Below, piece by piece: positions 53,439 through 64,000 of a stretch of DNA of 64,000 nucleotides. The stretch's first letter is position 1, and every line of letters begins with the position of its first letter. Under the pieces are notes generated by a model. The model made no database searches. It saw nothing but the letters and a program-made list of their open reading frames with translations, and had not been told where the DNA came from. Location: NCBI GenBank assembly GCA_964059195.1, contig CAXKWD010000003.1, forward strand, positions 22,426,606-22,490,605, read 5' to 3'. A program made the translations under genes and the position numbers. Source of the stretch: Ectobius pallidus (taxonomy: Eukaryota; Arthropoda; Insecta; Blattodea; Ectobiidae).

Positions 53439-54715
53439 GGGTGATTCTTCAAATACGGGAAAATTTGTGTTCCAGAGTGAAATTTCCCTTCAAATTAAAC
53501 TTTCAAATAAAATTAAAATAAAAGTTCGTTTCTACTAACTTACTTCCATACTACAACTATCACTTTGAAATGTCACTAACTTTAAATTCTGATATTCCAA
53601 AATCAAATATAATTCAATGAAATGTCATCCACATGCCCTGTCCCAAACCTCGGTTTTGTATATTCTAATGCATTTTCCACAAAACAAAATGTTATTTCCT
53701 TTTCAACTTTTTTCCTGTCAATGAGTATGAATGTGTGAAGAATATTAACCCCTAAAAAATAAAATGAAATAAAATTGTCACCCCACCTAATGAACATAAA
53801 GAATGTACCAAGGGTTTTTGGTCATCCACATGGCTGAAAAGAATGGAATTTTTTCTGCAGAAATGAGAAATTTGTATAACTGGCAACAGTGTTAGAAAGC
53901 CAACAGGGCAGCTTGTGGTTGAATTGTAAGGTTGAATTTTGCTTGATTACAAACAGTTTGGGATTAACAAAGGACTTTGCATCATTTTGAAGGAAAACAT
54001 TTTTATTCCCCGTCATTAACATGGCTTCTAGAAAGTAGGCAGAAAGTGAATATTAATTAATTTTGATTATGCACTGTGATAATCCTTCCAATTCAAAGTA
54101 CTTGACTGAAGTTGAGCTTACAGAGGTTTAGGAATGGCTTGCTGAGACCACTTAAACTCCTTTTTTGTCATCCACATGCCTGATTTTTGTGTCATCCACA
54201 TGTCTCATGAAGGGGTATGTGGATGACTCTCAAGTCATGTAGATGATAAATGTAGGATACTATTGTGTTTGCGGTGTCTGTGACCTGTACTTAAGATCTT
54301 AAAACTGATTAAATAATTTCTGCTTGATTCCCCCTTCCCCCAAAACCATAAAAACACAGTCTTGCTAAAATTCAATTAATTCCGGAGTATGCACACAAAT
54401 TTGAAAATTTGGTGCAAAATCAACTGAAGTATGCTGAGAAAAATATGAAATAACATAAAGAAAAGCAGATTGTTGCCAAAGTTAGTCATTAATGTGGCCT
54501 ACTGCCATCCACATGTACACGGATGTCATTCACATGGCTTTAAAAAAATAAAGAAATTAAAATAAATAAGAATATAAACATTTAAGCTCTGCTGGTGTCA
54601 TATTATAATCAAGTAACCCCTGAAGTATTTTAGTAATTTTTTTGAGATTTTTTAAAGAAAGTAAAAAATTTGGATTTTCCACACTCCAAATTTTCCCGTA
54701 TTTGAAGAATCACCC
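53439..54715. mobile_element. GGGTGATTC / 4-bp-TSD non-autonomous element
   Basis: Perfect 29-bp inverted ends (53439-53467 and 54687-54715) starting GGGTGATTCTTCAAATACGG, flanked by ATAT on both sides (53435-53438, 54716-54719). End sequence and 4-bp duplication resemble elements A and B. The interior has no transposase but repeats the 12-mer GTCATCCACATG at least six times (53624, 53821, 54167, 54191, inverted 54216, variants 54503 and 54525). It ends 36 bp from the stop codon of the minus-strand host gene. Confidence 0.8.
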
Positions 54716-54751
54716 ATATGCGTTGCATAGTGAGAAGGGAGGCACATCCAT

Positions 54752-54900
54752 TTAGTGTGGTTCTAAACAATAATGCAGGCAGTGGAAGTGAAGAGCAGGA
54801 ATTCCCACGAGGGATACACTTCTCCTCCTAGTTTTACTGTCACTGCTGCTCCGTCGGCGATGTTGTGCTTTGTTCTGTTGCCACATAGCCTCATCCAAGG
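54752..54900 (-). CDS. Minus-strand host gene, terminal exon
   Basis: The acceptor on the minus strand is TTATTAAAGGTAG|CC. Taking the G left over from the exon at 59003-59078, the frame reads ALDEAMWQQNKAQHRRRSSS, then DSKTRRRSVSLVGIPALHFH and ends at TAA (54752-54754). The Arg/Ser-rich tail resembles nuclear or phosphorylated proteins but I do not recognise the family. An alternative acceptor four bases earlier breaks the frame. The following 3' flank is occupied by the element at 53439-54715. Confidence 0.65.
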
Positions 54901-55523
54901 CTACCTTTAATAAGAAGCAGAAGGAAGACAGTCAGTATACATAAAAACAAAAACAGAACTTATGAGTGAATTAAGTTTTAATATAAATTTTTAAAACTTT
55001 GAATATTGGACACTGCACAAAAATATGCCAGTGTTCTTTTATTGAACTACCGGTACTCCAAATATAAAATTCAATTTAATTATTTATTCCAGGGAGTCAT
55101 CATTCCGTTTGTGTATTATTCTATAAAAGTTAAATTGTTTATTTTTTAAATCCATTATTTGATGGGTTGAGTTTGAGGGCAATGCAATTTATCATCACGA
55201 TGATGTTTGGAAGAATTAGGAAACTCAGCACTTAAGCAAGCATTTTAGTAATATCTCAAGTACTAAATGAAAATTCAACCAAACCTGCCTAAACCAGTCA
55301 CCAGTCATTCTTCCGTAAAATGGCCTAAGTACAAATGATTGCTAAATGAAGGTTATGAAATTTTCAAAATCAAAATCGGTAAAGAGATAATCATTAATTG
55401 GTTCCAGAAAAAAATGGTTTATCGATATGACCGCTAATTGAAGGTGACCATTTAGGTCGAAAGACTATAATTATTAAAATAAATATTCAGTGTTAAGCAT
55501 ACTTTCACCTCACTTACCACTTA

Positions 55524-56039
55524 GGACCTGTACGACGACCACCTGATATATTTATCTGCCAGATAGAGAACCTATCTGGAAGTTGGGCTAGAATTGCATA
55601 CTATGATGTCTTGACAAAATCTGTCTGGGAAGTCAACTCCCAGCTAAGCAGGAGAATGAAGTGGCTGACAAACTACCAACTGCTAGTCAGGGAGCTTGAT
55701 TCAAACAAGATGGCAGTACTCTGAAGCTTCCTGACCACCTGAATTTCAGAACTGATGCTGAAAGATTTAATTTACACAAAAACGTTATTTTAGGCTCACA
55801 TATGAATGAAATAGAATTGCACTTAAAATGATATGTTCTTATGTAATTTAATTGTACAAATGAGCTGCCGCACCTAGCGGAGACCTACCGAACTACAACA
55901 AACACACCTCTTTGTTCAACGAGCTATGGAACATTTTACAAAATTTTACTGTGTTCTTGCCGATAGCAGTTCAGCGATGGTATTACAAGACATCTTCCAG
56001 TTAAGCTATGTGGAAGTCAGCAGGTGGTAATACAGGCCC
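55524..56039. mobile_element. Harbinger-like MITE
   Basis: Ends GGACCTGTACGACGACCACCTG and the inverse of GGGCCTGTATTACCACCTG, flanked by TTA on both sides (55521-55523, 56040-56042). A 3-bp TWA duplication and GGGCCTGTTT-type ends are PIF/Harbinger features. No coding. It lies in the intron of the minus-strand gene, as does the featureless stretch 54920-55520. Confidence 0.6.
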
Positions 56040-56189
56040 TTAGTCTTCACCGATTGCACACAACCGCAAAGAATCTAGAGAGAACAACCACAAATATCTG
56101 AACATCTCATTAGAGTTTACTGACAAAACTGTGACAAGATAGAATCACATTTGTTATTGCAATAGGTGAACAATTCAACATAATTAAAT

Positions 56190-56215
56190 CAATTAAAACA
56201 AACAAACAAACAAAC

Positions 56216-56243
<28 letters not shown>
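56190..56243 (+). repeat. (AAAC)n followed by poly(A)
   Basis: Five AAAC/CAAA units run into ~30 A. It could be the tail of a retroelement, but nothing recognisable precedes it. 56244-57121 has no supported feature. Confidence 0.85.
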
Positions 56244-56246
<3 letters not shown>

Positions 56247-57121
56247 GAGAAATACTTCATAAATTAAGATCTGCTACATTTTTCTACATCTACTATTACT
56301 TAAACGCAAAAGAAAGATTCTCAACTTCTACAAGCATTATCATTCTTCATTTGTTTTACATTCTTCCAGCCACATACAAAAATTAATTAAAGAAAAAGTA
56401 TTCTCTAAGACTTAAAAAAGTAGTTAAACATAACTTAGAAGCATTATCTGAGCAAGACTGAGTATAATGCAATAAATATTATAAGCACACATGAAAAAAC
56501 TAAAAAATATTTATATTTAATGGTAACTGCCTCATTTCATAATCTTTACATTCTTTAAAACCTATAAAATTAATATATAAACTCAGTTTGTTGAGCTGAA
56601 AAATATATGGAATGAAAGAACAATCGTGCAGAAGTGGGCATTTATATAACCTAAAATGTCGTAATTTATAAGCATTGAAGTGCCAGCTATTGTGGATAAA
56701 ATATGAAATCTGACAAATCTATACTCTTTGCCACAGTCTAACATAGGTGTCCCAAACTCAGCACAGGGACAGCAGAAAATTCCTCAGACCTTGCTGTAAT
56801 CGAACAAGAGTATTGTAACTTCTCGGCAGCCATATAAATAGCAGAAGAAGCATGCTATTAAGAAATGTAGGAAAAAATCACACTAAAACAAAATATTATG
56901 ATTTTGAATCAATTTTTTGCACATATTTCTCAATTTATCCATGCATCCCTTCTTATTTAGACATTTTGCAAAATATTTCGCACTTCCTACAGACTTCTTG
57001 CCAGAGAGGGTTCTATAGATTTTTAAACAGGCATCCAAGCATTGAGTAAACATGATTTGTTTAGTTTAATGGAGTTCATCTTGAAGTGATTGAGGGTAGG
57101 TAGACCTACAATGGAAGTCAC

Positions 57122-57198
57122 GTTGATATATAAGATAAACAAAGTACACTCTCAACAATGTTGATATATAAGATAAACAAAGTACACTCTCAACAATG
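57122..57198 (+). repeat. Two-copy tandem repeat of 38 bp
   Basis: GTTGATATATAAGATAAACA..AGTACACTCTCAACAAT occurs twice in a row with no differences. Confidence 0.9.
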
Positions 57199-57662
57199 TC
57201 CGAGTGCAGAATAAACAGCATGACATAATATATTTCAATGACTACCCATTAATGATTTATAATTTAAATGTTGATTTTAAAGGAAAAAAATATTAGGCTT
57301 GGATACGATTCTTAACAGTAACCTATTTAGGTATTGCTTACCTGTTAACTAAAATATAATACTGCACTTGTTTTATTATTTCTTAAATTTAAAATTCGAA
57401 AAATATTGTGCATTTTTTTCTCTCTCAATATAACATATTTTTATATGTGTTTATGTATTTTCCCAAGTTATTCGTTATGTAGAGAATGTAGTTTTTAGTT
57501 ACTCGCCGCAAGGAGCACTAGTGTCGCCCAGTTCTCCCATTGTATATTACATGTAAAATATGTCTTAATATGATAGGCAATAGCCCTTTTAAATAAGCAA
57601 AATTAAATATATAAATGAACACCACCCTACAGGATCTATCTCCTTATTTAAAAAAATAAATA

Positions 57663-58569
57663 AAATCAGGTAAACTGATATAACAAAGTGCCAGTATGTT
57701 TTTGCTGAATCAATTATAATTGCAATTATGATATGCAGAAAATAAGTTTTTCTAATCAGATTAAAATCGACCAGCGTCAGCAGAACCACAGATTTGTGAT
57801 ACCTTGACAATCGCACTCTCACATAAAAATATAATTAAAAAAATCCACGTCAAATCGGCCGGCTCCGGGATTTGATCTGGGGACCTCCAGAATATGAGTC
57901 CAAGGCGTTACCATTTAGCCAACTCAGTCAGTTTGATGTGTCGTTTGATAAGCATAAGTGAAGGAATAGTGTTAACTGTCAAATTATACCTTCTTCTTCT
58001 TCTTCTTCTTCTTCAATCCCATTTGCCTTTGCTAGACAAAAATTAAAAACACATGTGACCTTTAATTAGTCGTTAATCTGGTACCATTCAATCGATTAGC
58101 TAATAATTAATAGGCTTCTTTCCATGGATGTTATAAATGCATATACCAAGTTTCATGAAAAACCGATAAAGCATATTTGAGTTAAGGGGCCTTTCGTTAT
58201 ATAATACCATAAAAATGCACTAAATTTGGCATTATTCCGGTACCGGCCAACCGATTTGGTCCAATATCAACAGACATCTTCCCATGGACATTATAAATGT
58301 GTAGGCCTATACCAAGTTTCATGAAAATCCGACAAAGCGTATTTGAGTTATGGCACTTTTAAATAAAAACACTAAATTGGGTTTGACGCCGGTACCGGTG
58401 AACCGATTTGGTTCAATAACAATAGGGTTCTTCCCATGGACATTATAAATGCGTATACCAAGTTTCATTAAAATCTGATAAAGCGTATTTGAGTTATGGC
58501 GCGTACAGACACACAGACATTTTTTGTCCCCCACACACAATCTCATAAAGTACCATACTGGCACTTAAT
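57663..58569 (-). mobile_element. Repeat element with AAGTGCCAGTATG inverted ends, copy 2
   Basis: Left end ATCAGGTAAACTGATATAAC and AAGTGCCAGTATG, right end CATACTGGCACTT, with AATAAATA on both flanks as likely target duplication. Same order of blocks as copy 1 (tRNA-like head, CCGGTACCGG, CCGATTTGGT, TTCCCATGGACATTATAAATG) but fewer internal repeats. It includes a (TTC)n tract at 57990-58014. It lies in the intron of the minus-strand gene. Confidence 0.7.
57868..57942 (-). tRNA. tRNA-like sequence (SINE head), copy 2
   Basis: The minus strand has TGAGTTGGCTAAATGGTAACG (A box) and GGTCCCCAGATCAAATCCCGG (B box) ~45 bases apart. It corresponds to 18110-18186. Pol III promoter-like but not a complete tRNA. 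Confidence 0.5.
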
Positions 58570-59002
58570 AAATACTTGTATTTGGCAGCAACTAGGTCTA
58601 ATTTGCAATAAATTGTTAAAACGAAACAATTGTAAGCTGTAATGGCTGTGACAAATGACAACCAATGACAAACTACATTCCTTGTTACTGCAAGCGATGG
58701 AGAAATGAATGGTTAAATCTAAGGGAACCAAAACGAATGAAAGTTATGTGGAAATTCTATATATATATATATATATTTTATTTTTTATTTTTTTTTAACT
58801 GGACCTGATGGAACAAAATTAAATATGGTGGGTTTTGTGACTATCCATAATGGGAAATTAAAACTATCAATTATGGTTTCTCTGTGGAAATGAATACATT
58901 ATATTTCTACAGAGGAAATAAGCTGAAAACCAATACCAGATCGTTCTATACTTAAGCTAAAATAATTTAAACGGCTATTGTTAAGCTATGACGAGAACTT
59001 AC

Positions 59003-59078
59003 CTTCCTGTTCTTTGATAGCCTGCAGCAGTACTCTTTCTTGTAGTTCAAGATGATCATCACAGTTAGCACGATTTGC
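59003..59078 (-). CDS. Minus-strand host gene, internal exon (76 nt)
   Basis: On the minus strand an acceptor TAGCCTACCTTCCAG and a donor CAGGAAG|GTAAGTTCTC bracket an open 25 codons plus one base: ANRANCDDHLELQERVLLQA, then IKEQE. The leftover G joins CC of the next exon (54900) to give Ala, so phases agree exactly across a 4.1-kb intron. Helical, Glu/Leu-rich sequence, likely coiled coil. Upstream exons were not found; family unknown. Confidence 0.65.
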
Positions 59079-59696
59079 CTGGAAGGTAGGCTACTATTCG
59101 TCCATCCATCTTAGCATTCAGGAAACTGAAAAATCATTACAACTTCATGAGTAATGCATATAGCTTTTCACTGCTTTTTTTAATGCAGCTAAGAAGCAAA
59201 TTTTAACATTTTTTGTATCTCATCTCTCCTCATAGGAAATTTGGCAAAGTCCAATAGTAATTCCATCGTCATGGTATGACTGCTTTGCATGACCGGCATG
59301 ATGTATTTTTTCAACCGAACAGGGATGACAAACTATGCTGTATGTGTGTACTGTGACAGGTTATGTTTGGTTAGGAACAGCAATATTAGTGTTGGTGACA
59401 GGTTATGTTAGGTACGTGCTATATTTAATCTAATCTTGCACATTCTGTTATGTTGGTCACAGTTCCTTGCTATGCAACGTCACAATGGCAACATCCAATC
59501 ATGTTAAATAAATATATATATAGGCCTATATCTATCTTGAATGTTAACTGTACAATAACAGTGGGAGCCCGGTCACAAAAATCACTAATTAGTGTGCCTC
59601 ACAGTACTGCATATGACATAACTTGTCTGTCTGTGAGGTGGACCATTAGGGCAATCAGTCATAGGAGAGAGGTTCCATCTGGCGCAGTGAATTGAA

Positions 59697-59770
59697 CTCC
59701 GGCTTAGCTCAGTTGATAGAACATTGGTGCGAATAGCCAAAGGTCCTGGGTTCAAGTCCCAGTGTCTGAG
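59697..59770 (+). tRNA. tRNA-Phe-like sequence, probably pseudogene or SINE head
   Basis: CTTAGCTCAGTTGATAGAAC (D arm/A box), stem TTGGT..GCCAA around loop GCGAATA (anticodon position GAA), and CTGGGTTCAAGTCCCAG (perfect T arm/B box). The acceptor stem TCCGGCT/TGTCTGA has two mismatches and position 33 is C rather than U, arguing against a functional gene. Confidence 0.45.
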
Positions 59771-59816
59771 GAATTTTTCTCCTATAATATTCTCATGTTA
59801 AATAAAATGAATCTAC

Positions 59817-59995
59817 TATATGAGTTGACATAAACACACTTTTTGCTTCACTTACCATATTTTGGTATAACGCATCTTCCTGAGAAGGATTTGGCAGTTG
59901 ACAGAGTGTTTGAAAATGGGGAGGAGGCTCCTTGAAATGCATCATACTTAAATATGGTAAGTGAAGCAAAAAGTGTGTTTATGTCAACTCATATA
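59817..59995. mobile_element. Penelope-type terminal palindrome, perfect 46-nt arms
   Basis: Arms 59817-59862 and 59950-59995 are exact inverted copies (TATATGAGTTGACATAAACA.. / ..ATGGTAAGTGAAGCAAAAAG). The right arm has the GGTAAGTGAAG...GTGTGTT..GTCAACTC layout of the Penelope-like element at 21556-22741. The centre holds a hammerhead-like stretch (59905-59948). No coding. Confidence 0.6.
59905..59948 (+). ncRNA. Hammerhead-ribozyme-like fold (degenerate), second locus
   Basis: AGTGT (stem I strand), UUGAAAA (core-like), hairpin GGAG-GAGG-CTCC, then UU GAAA UGC AUC and ATACT, which pairs back to AGTGT. Order and spacing match the candidate at 6504-6555. Core positions deviate from CUGANGA, so it is probably inactive. 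Confidence 0.25.
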
Positions 59996-60487
59996 ACTTA
60001 GTAGGCCTAAATTAATTTTATTATAGTTGCTTCACTGTATAAAGTTCCTCAAAGTCTTTATTTATCCAATCATGTGTTTCTTCTCCGTTCTGAACTAGTG
60101 GAAATATCGCTACTTTCTGCTACTATAAAAGAAAGTGTACTATTGAGGGTGGGCGGGCTTGTTCTAAATCACCCATGAAGAAAACATCATCTCCCACAAG
60201 AATGGTATGTGTTGAAATCCTTGCGTTTTTACCTGTTTGATGAAGATAATCTTGTTTTTAAATAAGTTGTGGGGGAGTTGATACTGGATTTTACTGGAAA
60301 TTTCAGATAGCTTTCAAGATCTATTGGGACACAAAGACAACAGGTTAATAAAAGCATCGTTCCATTCATAACGGGACGGCTGGTCACTTTATCTTAAAAT
60401 GATCTGTGGATAGGCGACTCCTTTTACCTTAAATAGGGGTTTAGCTATGGTATTTTTATTTTCTTGCATATGTAATAGGCCTATACA

Positions 60488-61506
60488 GAATAATAATAAT
60501 AGTTTATTTAACCTGGAGAAAGTTAAGACCGTAAGGTATTTTCTTCCACTTCACCAGGGACTAATAGTAACTTACATTAATTGTTACAATATAACATAAT
60601 AAGTAACACAAAATACATAAAAGAACACAACATAACACATGAAATGATTTAAGATACATTAAAATGACACACTAAATAATATGAAAGAATTTTAAGATAC
60701 ATTAAATGATAAAAAATAAATTAATTGTTACAAATACAATTTAGTTATACAAAAGCATTAAGTGAAAGAAGTGCGCACAAATGTGCATATAGTGGTGTGT
60801 CATTCTAGACAGAATTTCTTTAGGGACGCTCCTCTATTTGGGCACTTTAGTACGTGGTATTGTTCACATTCCTGCTCACAGCGACTACACACACACTCGC
60901 TGCTGGGTTCATGATAAGCCTTGTTCTTGCACTACTTGAAATGGAAGCCATGGACCGCCATGCGCGTGACCAGGTGCCGCATCTCGTAGTTTGCACGCAT
61001 CCACTCCCTATTTGCCATAGCATCCATTCCATAAAAGTCCTTCCAAATGTGCGCTCTTTTCTGTTGCAGTTCTGAGAGCAGTTGCTCGTAGCTTGGTGTA
61101 GATGGCAGCAGCATCTGGAGGCGAAGTTCTTCGATTAAGGATATCTCCCCTGTCAACTCGTAGGCAAGGCGGGACAATGTGAATTTTGACACCCCCAGTA
61201 TCCTTGACTCTCTCGATGTGCTTCAGGTTTTTAATGCTCAGTGCCTTCCATGTTGCCTCCAGTTCATAGGTTACTATTGGAACTATTTTCACTTGGAATA
61301 GCTGCATGGCTGCCCTGATGGACATCCTGGTGATGTCTGGGATGTCACTGATTGCTTGTATTGCTTTTGTAGCCCTGTCTATTGTATGCTCTGTAAATGT
61401 ATTGCCTTTGGTCTGGAATGTGACGCCGAGGTATTTGAAACTGCTTACCGTTGCTCGAGTGCTGTTGTTGTGAGTTATCCGTTCAGCTGCGCACTTCTTT
61501 ATCCAT
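60488..61506 (-). pseudogene. LINE C-terminal region and 3' tail
   Basis: Minus-strand blocks FKYLGVTFQTKGNTFTEHTI, RAAMQLFQVKIVPIVTYELE, then after a frameshift SRLAYELTGEISLIEELRLQ, ANREWMRANYEMRHLVTRMA, and CVCSRCEQECEQYHVLKCP after a stop. These are reverse-transcriptase C-terminal and Cys-rich tail sequences. The 3' untranslated part (60488-60790) ends at an (ATT/AAT)n tail (AATAATAATAAT at 60489). Old copy. Confidence 0.7.
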
Positions 61507-61559
61507 TCATTAAGTGAAAGAAACTGAAATTAACATAGGACATGAAAAAGATACACTAT

Positions 61560-62075
61560 TAAGTACTACGTATATGTGCTGTTAACTCCGATCTGAAGGT
61601 TGACAGTGACCGGCAGTCCTTGATGAGATGGTATAGAATTCCACATTCGGATGACTGAAGTAGTAAACGATGATGAGTAAAGAGATGTATGATATTTAGG
61701 TATTGCGAGAATATGATCTTGCCTGGACCGAGTGTTTAGGTTATGATGAGATGAAAGAGTTTAAAAGCATGATGACAGATAGTGAGGACAGGAAGTGTGA
61801 ATAATTCGATATAGGAGGCAGAGAGAGTGCAGTTTTCTTCTGTCGTCCAAGTGAAACCATGCCAATGTTTCAAATACTGGCGTAATATGATCTGATTTAC
61901 GAATACCACAAATGTAGCGAACGCAAGCAATATGAACACGTTGTAGTCTTTGTCCTAGTTTGGAGTTCAGGTCGCTTAGTAGATGTAGATGTAGATGTAG
62001 ATATCTCGTCCTGTAGATCCTGTGTTGAGCGGGGCTCAAGGATATAGAACACGTCAGATCAAAAAATACATGCAT
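61560..62075 (-). pseudogene. LINE reverse-transcriptase C-terminal fragment, second family
   Basis: The minus strand reads LGQRLQRVHIACVRYICGIR, HITPVFETLAWFHLDDRRKL and SLCLLYRIIHTSCPHYLS, then after a frameshift RLLLQSSECGILYHLIKDCR and LSTFRSELTAHI. LQR.....RYI.G.......P....L.WL.L..RR is the usual C-terminal block of CR1/Jockey-type proteins. A (GTAGAT)n tract interrupts the 5' side (61979-62003). Confidence 0.7.
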
Positions 62076-62120
62076 GTTATAACAATAATATAGATCTACA
62101 GAAACTGCAAGCTGCCAAAT

Positions 62121-62795
62121 TTATCCAAGCTGGAAATATTCCTCCAAATTGTAGAAGGTGTGAGTTATTAAAAATTCCTTGACAGCTGTTTTGAAATGTT
62201 TGCTCTTTCTTTGAATACACAATAATTTAATGTTGTTTGGAAGCTTGTTATATATCTGTACTGCAGAATAATACGCACCCTTCTGAAAGAGTTTTAACGA
62301 GTTATTTGGTCTGTGTAGATCATTCATGTTTCTGGTAGTACGTCCATGTACACTAAAATTAGTTTGAAATTTATCATTTTTCACTACATAACACATAACA
62401 GAGTATATATACTCCCCTGTAAGAGTGAGGACTTTTAATTTTTCAAATAGCGGTTTACAAGATTCCCTTTTTTTCTTTCCACATATTATTCTTATTGCCC
62501 GCTTTTGTAATCTAAATATTTTCTCCCTATGGGTAGAGTTGCCCCAGAAAATGATCCCGTACCTCATTACCGAGTGAAAATATACCATAAGTAATGCATC
62601 CTGTTTTAATATATTATTCAAAATTCTTAAAGCAAAGCACGCTGAACTCAGTTTTGGACTTATCATTTCTATGTGTCTCTTCCAGTCAAGATTTTGGTCA
62701 ATTTGTAGTCCTAAAAATTTTACATTGCTAAATGAGGCATTATGAGTGTTGATACGAGTGTTTTCTTTAGTGAAGAAGGTAGAATGTGGTCATGA
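62121..62795 (-). pseudogene. LINE reverse-transcriptase C-terminal fragment, third family
   Basis: The minus strand reads FFTKENTRINTHNASFSNVK, FLGLQIDQNLDWKRHIEM, VYFHSVMRYGIIFWGNST, IFRLQKRAIRIICGKKKRES, LTLTGEYIYSVMCYVVKN and a tail with YYSAVQIYNKLPNNIK. The frame is open throughout (62121-62795), so decay is slight, but the catalytic part is missing. It begins near 62795 with a stop upstream. From 62800 to 63860 I recognise only a short LINE-like piece (AACCACAGATTATTGCCTC, 62854). Confidence 0.75.
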
Positions 62796-63861
62796 CAAAA
62801 TCCAAATCAAGATAACACCAGGAAAACATATATAATTACCAGTATGCAATCATGAACCACAGATTATTGCCTCTGTTGGAAATTTCATATTCTCACATGT
62901 TTCACACTGCCTAGAAACCAAAAAAAGTGTAATGACACCTGTCGGTATGTGTACATCTATAGCGCATAAATGGTTCATTGAATTTACTTTTTTGTTTGTT
63001 TGTATTATGGACTTATTTGGAATTTCATCAGATTTCCTAGAATTTGGTTTCTGCAACTGTACATTAGGTTACGTCAGAATAATTCTGTATGTTAAAAAAA
63101 AAAAAAGTGACAAATACAATATTTTCTAGCCCTAATGAAGGGGGCTTGGCATCCTCTGAGGCAGAGTCTCTCCAGCGGGGGAGTTCCTACAGAACGATCA
63201 GAACACCTTTGTTGCCTCGTAAAGGACATCAAAGCCATGTAGGCCTACCCCAATGGTGTTGCGGATAACAGTGACAGCGACTGAGTGAACAAGACACCAT
63301 CAGGTTAACCAACCTGCTGTGTTGCCATACTACATCCTTGATTGTGAAAAGATCAACTGCGCAATTCACTACCAGTTGCAATTATTGCCTTCCAAGAGAT
63401 ATTTTCTGTTCATACACTCATTTACAGGTTTCAAAAGTGACTTTATTCCCATTTTCCCAGTGTTTCAGACATTTTTCACAAACATAAAATACTAACTTAC
63501 CTCTCAGTAGGCCTATATCGTTTCTATGGTTTATGAAGAACACAAGAAGCTAACACCGATTTTCAGCTTTCCTTTATCATTGAAACCATCCCCGGGAAAA
63601 TCCAAATAGGCCCCTTAAGCTCCTCCTACTCACTATCGGGACCCATCCGGGAAGGAGAGGTTTAGGGTGGGGAGTAGACATCTATGAGGTAATGGTGGAA
63701 CTACTAGAGCGCAGAGACATCAGGTGGAAATAGTAGCAGCACTGAAAATCTGAAATTTGTTTTTCTCCGTTTTGTCCTCTTCTCCTCCTCTTTTTCCTAT
63801 TAGCTCCCTTCTCTCCTTCACCCTACCTACGTATTTGTGACCTATTCCTATCCTATAAATT

Positions 63862-63935
63862 TTTGCATCTACAGGGATTCGATCTCAGGACTGCTGGCAT
63901 TATAGCTTATCGCTTTAAACACTATGCCATTAATA
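63862..63935 (-). tRNA. tRNA-like sequence near the window end
   Basis: The minus strand has ATGGCATAGTGTTTAAAGCG (A-box-like) and CTGAGATCGAATCCCTGTAG (B-box-like) ~45 bases apart, like the units at 44165-46885 though diverged. Probably a dispersed relative of the array unit. Confidence 0.4.
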
Positions 63936-64000
63936 ATCGTTGCAGTAAGAATCAAGAATTCTTGTATTTCAGTTCAGAGATTGTTACTTACATGATAAAT

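Noticed and set aside
59697..59770. Functional tRNA-Phe gene
   Set aside because: The T arm is perfect, but two acceptor mismatches and C33 make a pseudogene or SINE head more likely.
63507..63530. Minus-strand donor GAGAG|GTAAGTTAG as an upstream exon of the 59003 gene
   Set aside because: Only ~23 bases are bounded by an acceptor-like CATAG, and no open frame or promoter supports it.

Overview
The window looks like a gene-poor, AT-rich stretch of an insect nuclear genome. The LINE C-terminal coding tails (typical AAMN-type ending), the tRNA-headed SINE relics and the mixture of hAT, mariner, Helitron, Jockey and Penelope elements are most like cockroach/termite (Blattodea) genomes; that placement is inference from family resemblance. 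There are no bacterial-style genes, rRNA or CRISPR arrays. Almost every long open frame belongs to a mobile element.

Two host genes are glimpsed only as exons. A plus-strand gene gives exons at 5304-5565, 20881-21000 and 24780-24840 (with stop codon), spread over 19.5 kb of transposon-filled intron; its joined frame is imperfect. A minus-strand gene gives exons at 59003-59078 and 54752-54900 (with stop), whose phases join exactly. I could not name either product.

Layout. 1-5250: a DNA transposon with ~540 bp terminal inverted repeats (TIRs), 4-bp target duplication and an intact 824-residue transposase-like gene, sitting in an older decayed element. 6400-15400: a Penelope-type terminal palindrome, two Helitron-like copies, and a deep nest (Helitron > hAT > second 4-bp-TSD transposon > TIR element > foldback-like tandem arrays). 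16500-24440: LINE fragments, one split by a mariner-like element, a (TTA)n tract grown inside a reverse transcriptase frame, a Penelope-like element with GIY-YIG endonuclease, and a LINE ORF1. 25270-34790: hAT-like, TA-flanked and mariner elements. 35133-39694: a full-length, apparently intact Jockey-clade retrotransposon with 11-bp target duplication. 43100-47750: low-complexity DNA, then about 20 tandem copies of a ~139-bp tRNA-like unit, then two further tandem arrays. 47950-60000: several small inverted-repeat elements, including a third GGGT(C/G)ATTC/4-bp-TSD element in the 3' flank of the minus-strand gene. 60490-62800: three LINE 3' fragments on the minus strand.

The most novel-looking item is the set of three elements sharing GGGT(C/G)ATTC ends and 4-bp target duplications (GTCA, GTGC, ATAT), one carrying an intact single-gene transposase that I cannot place in a named superfamily.
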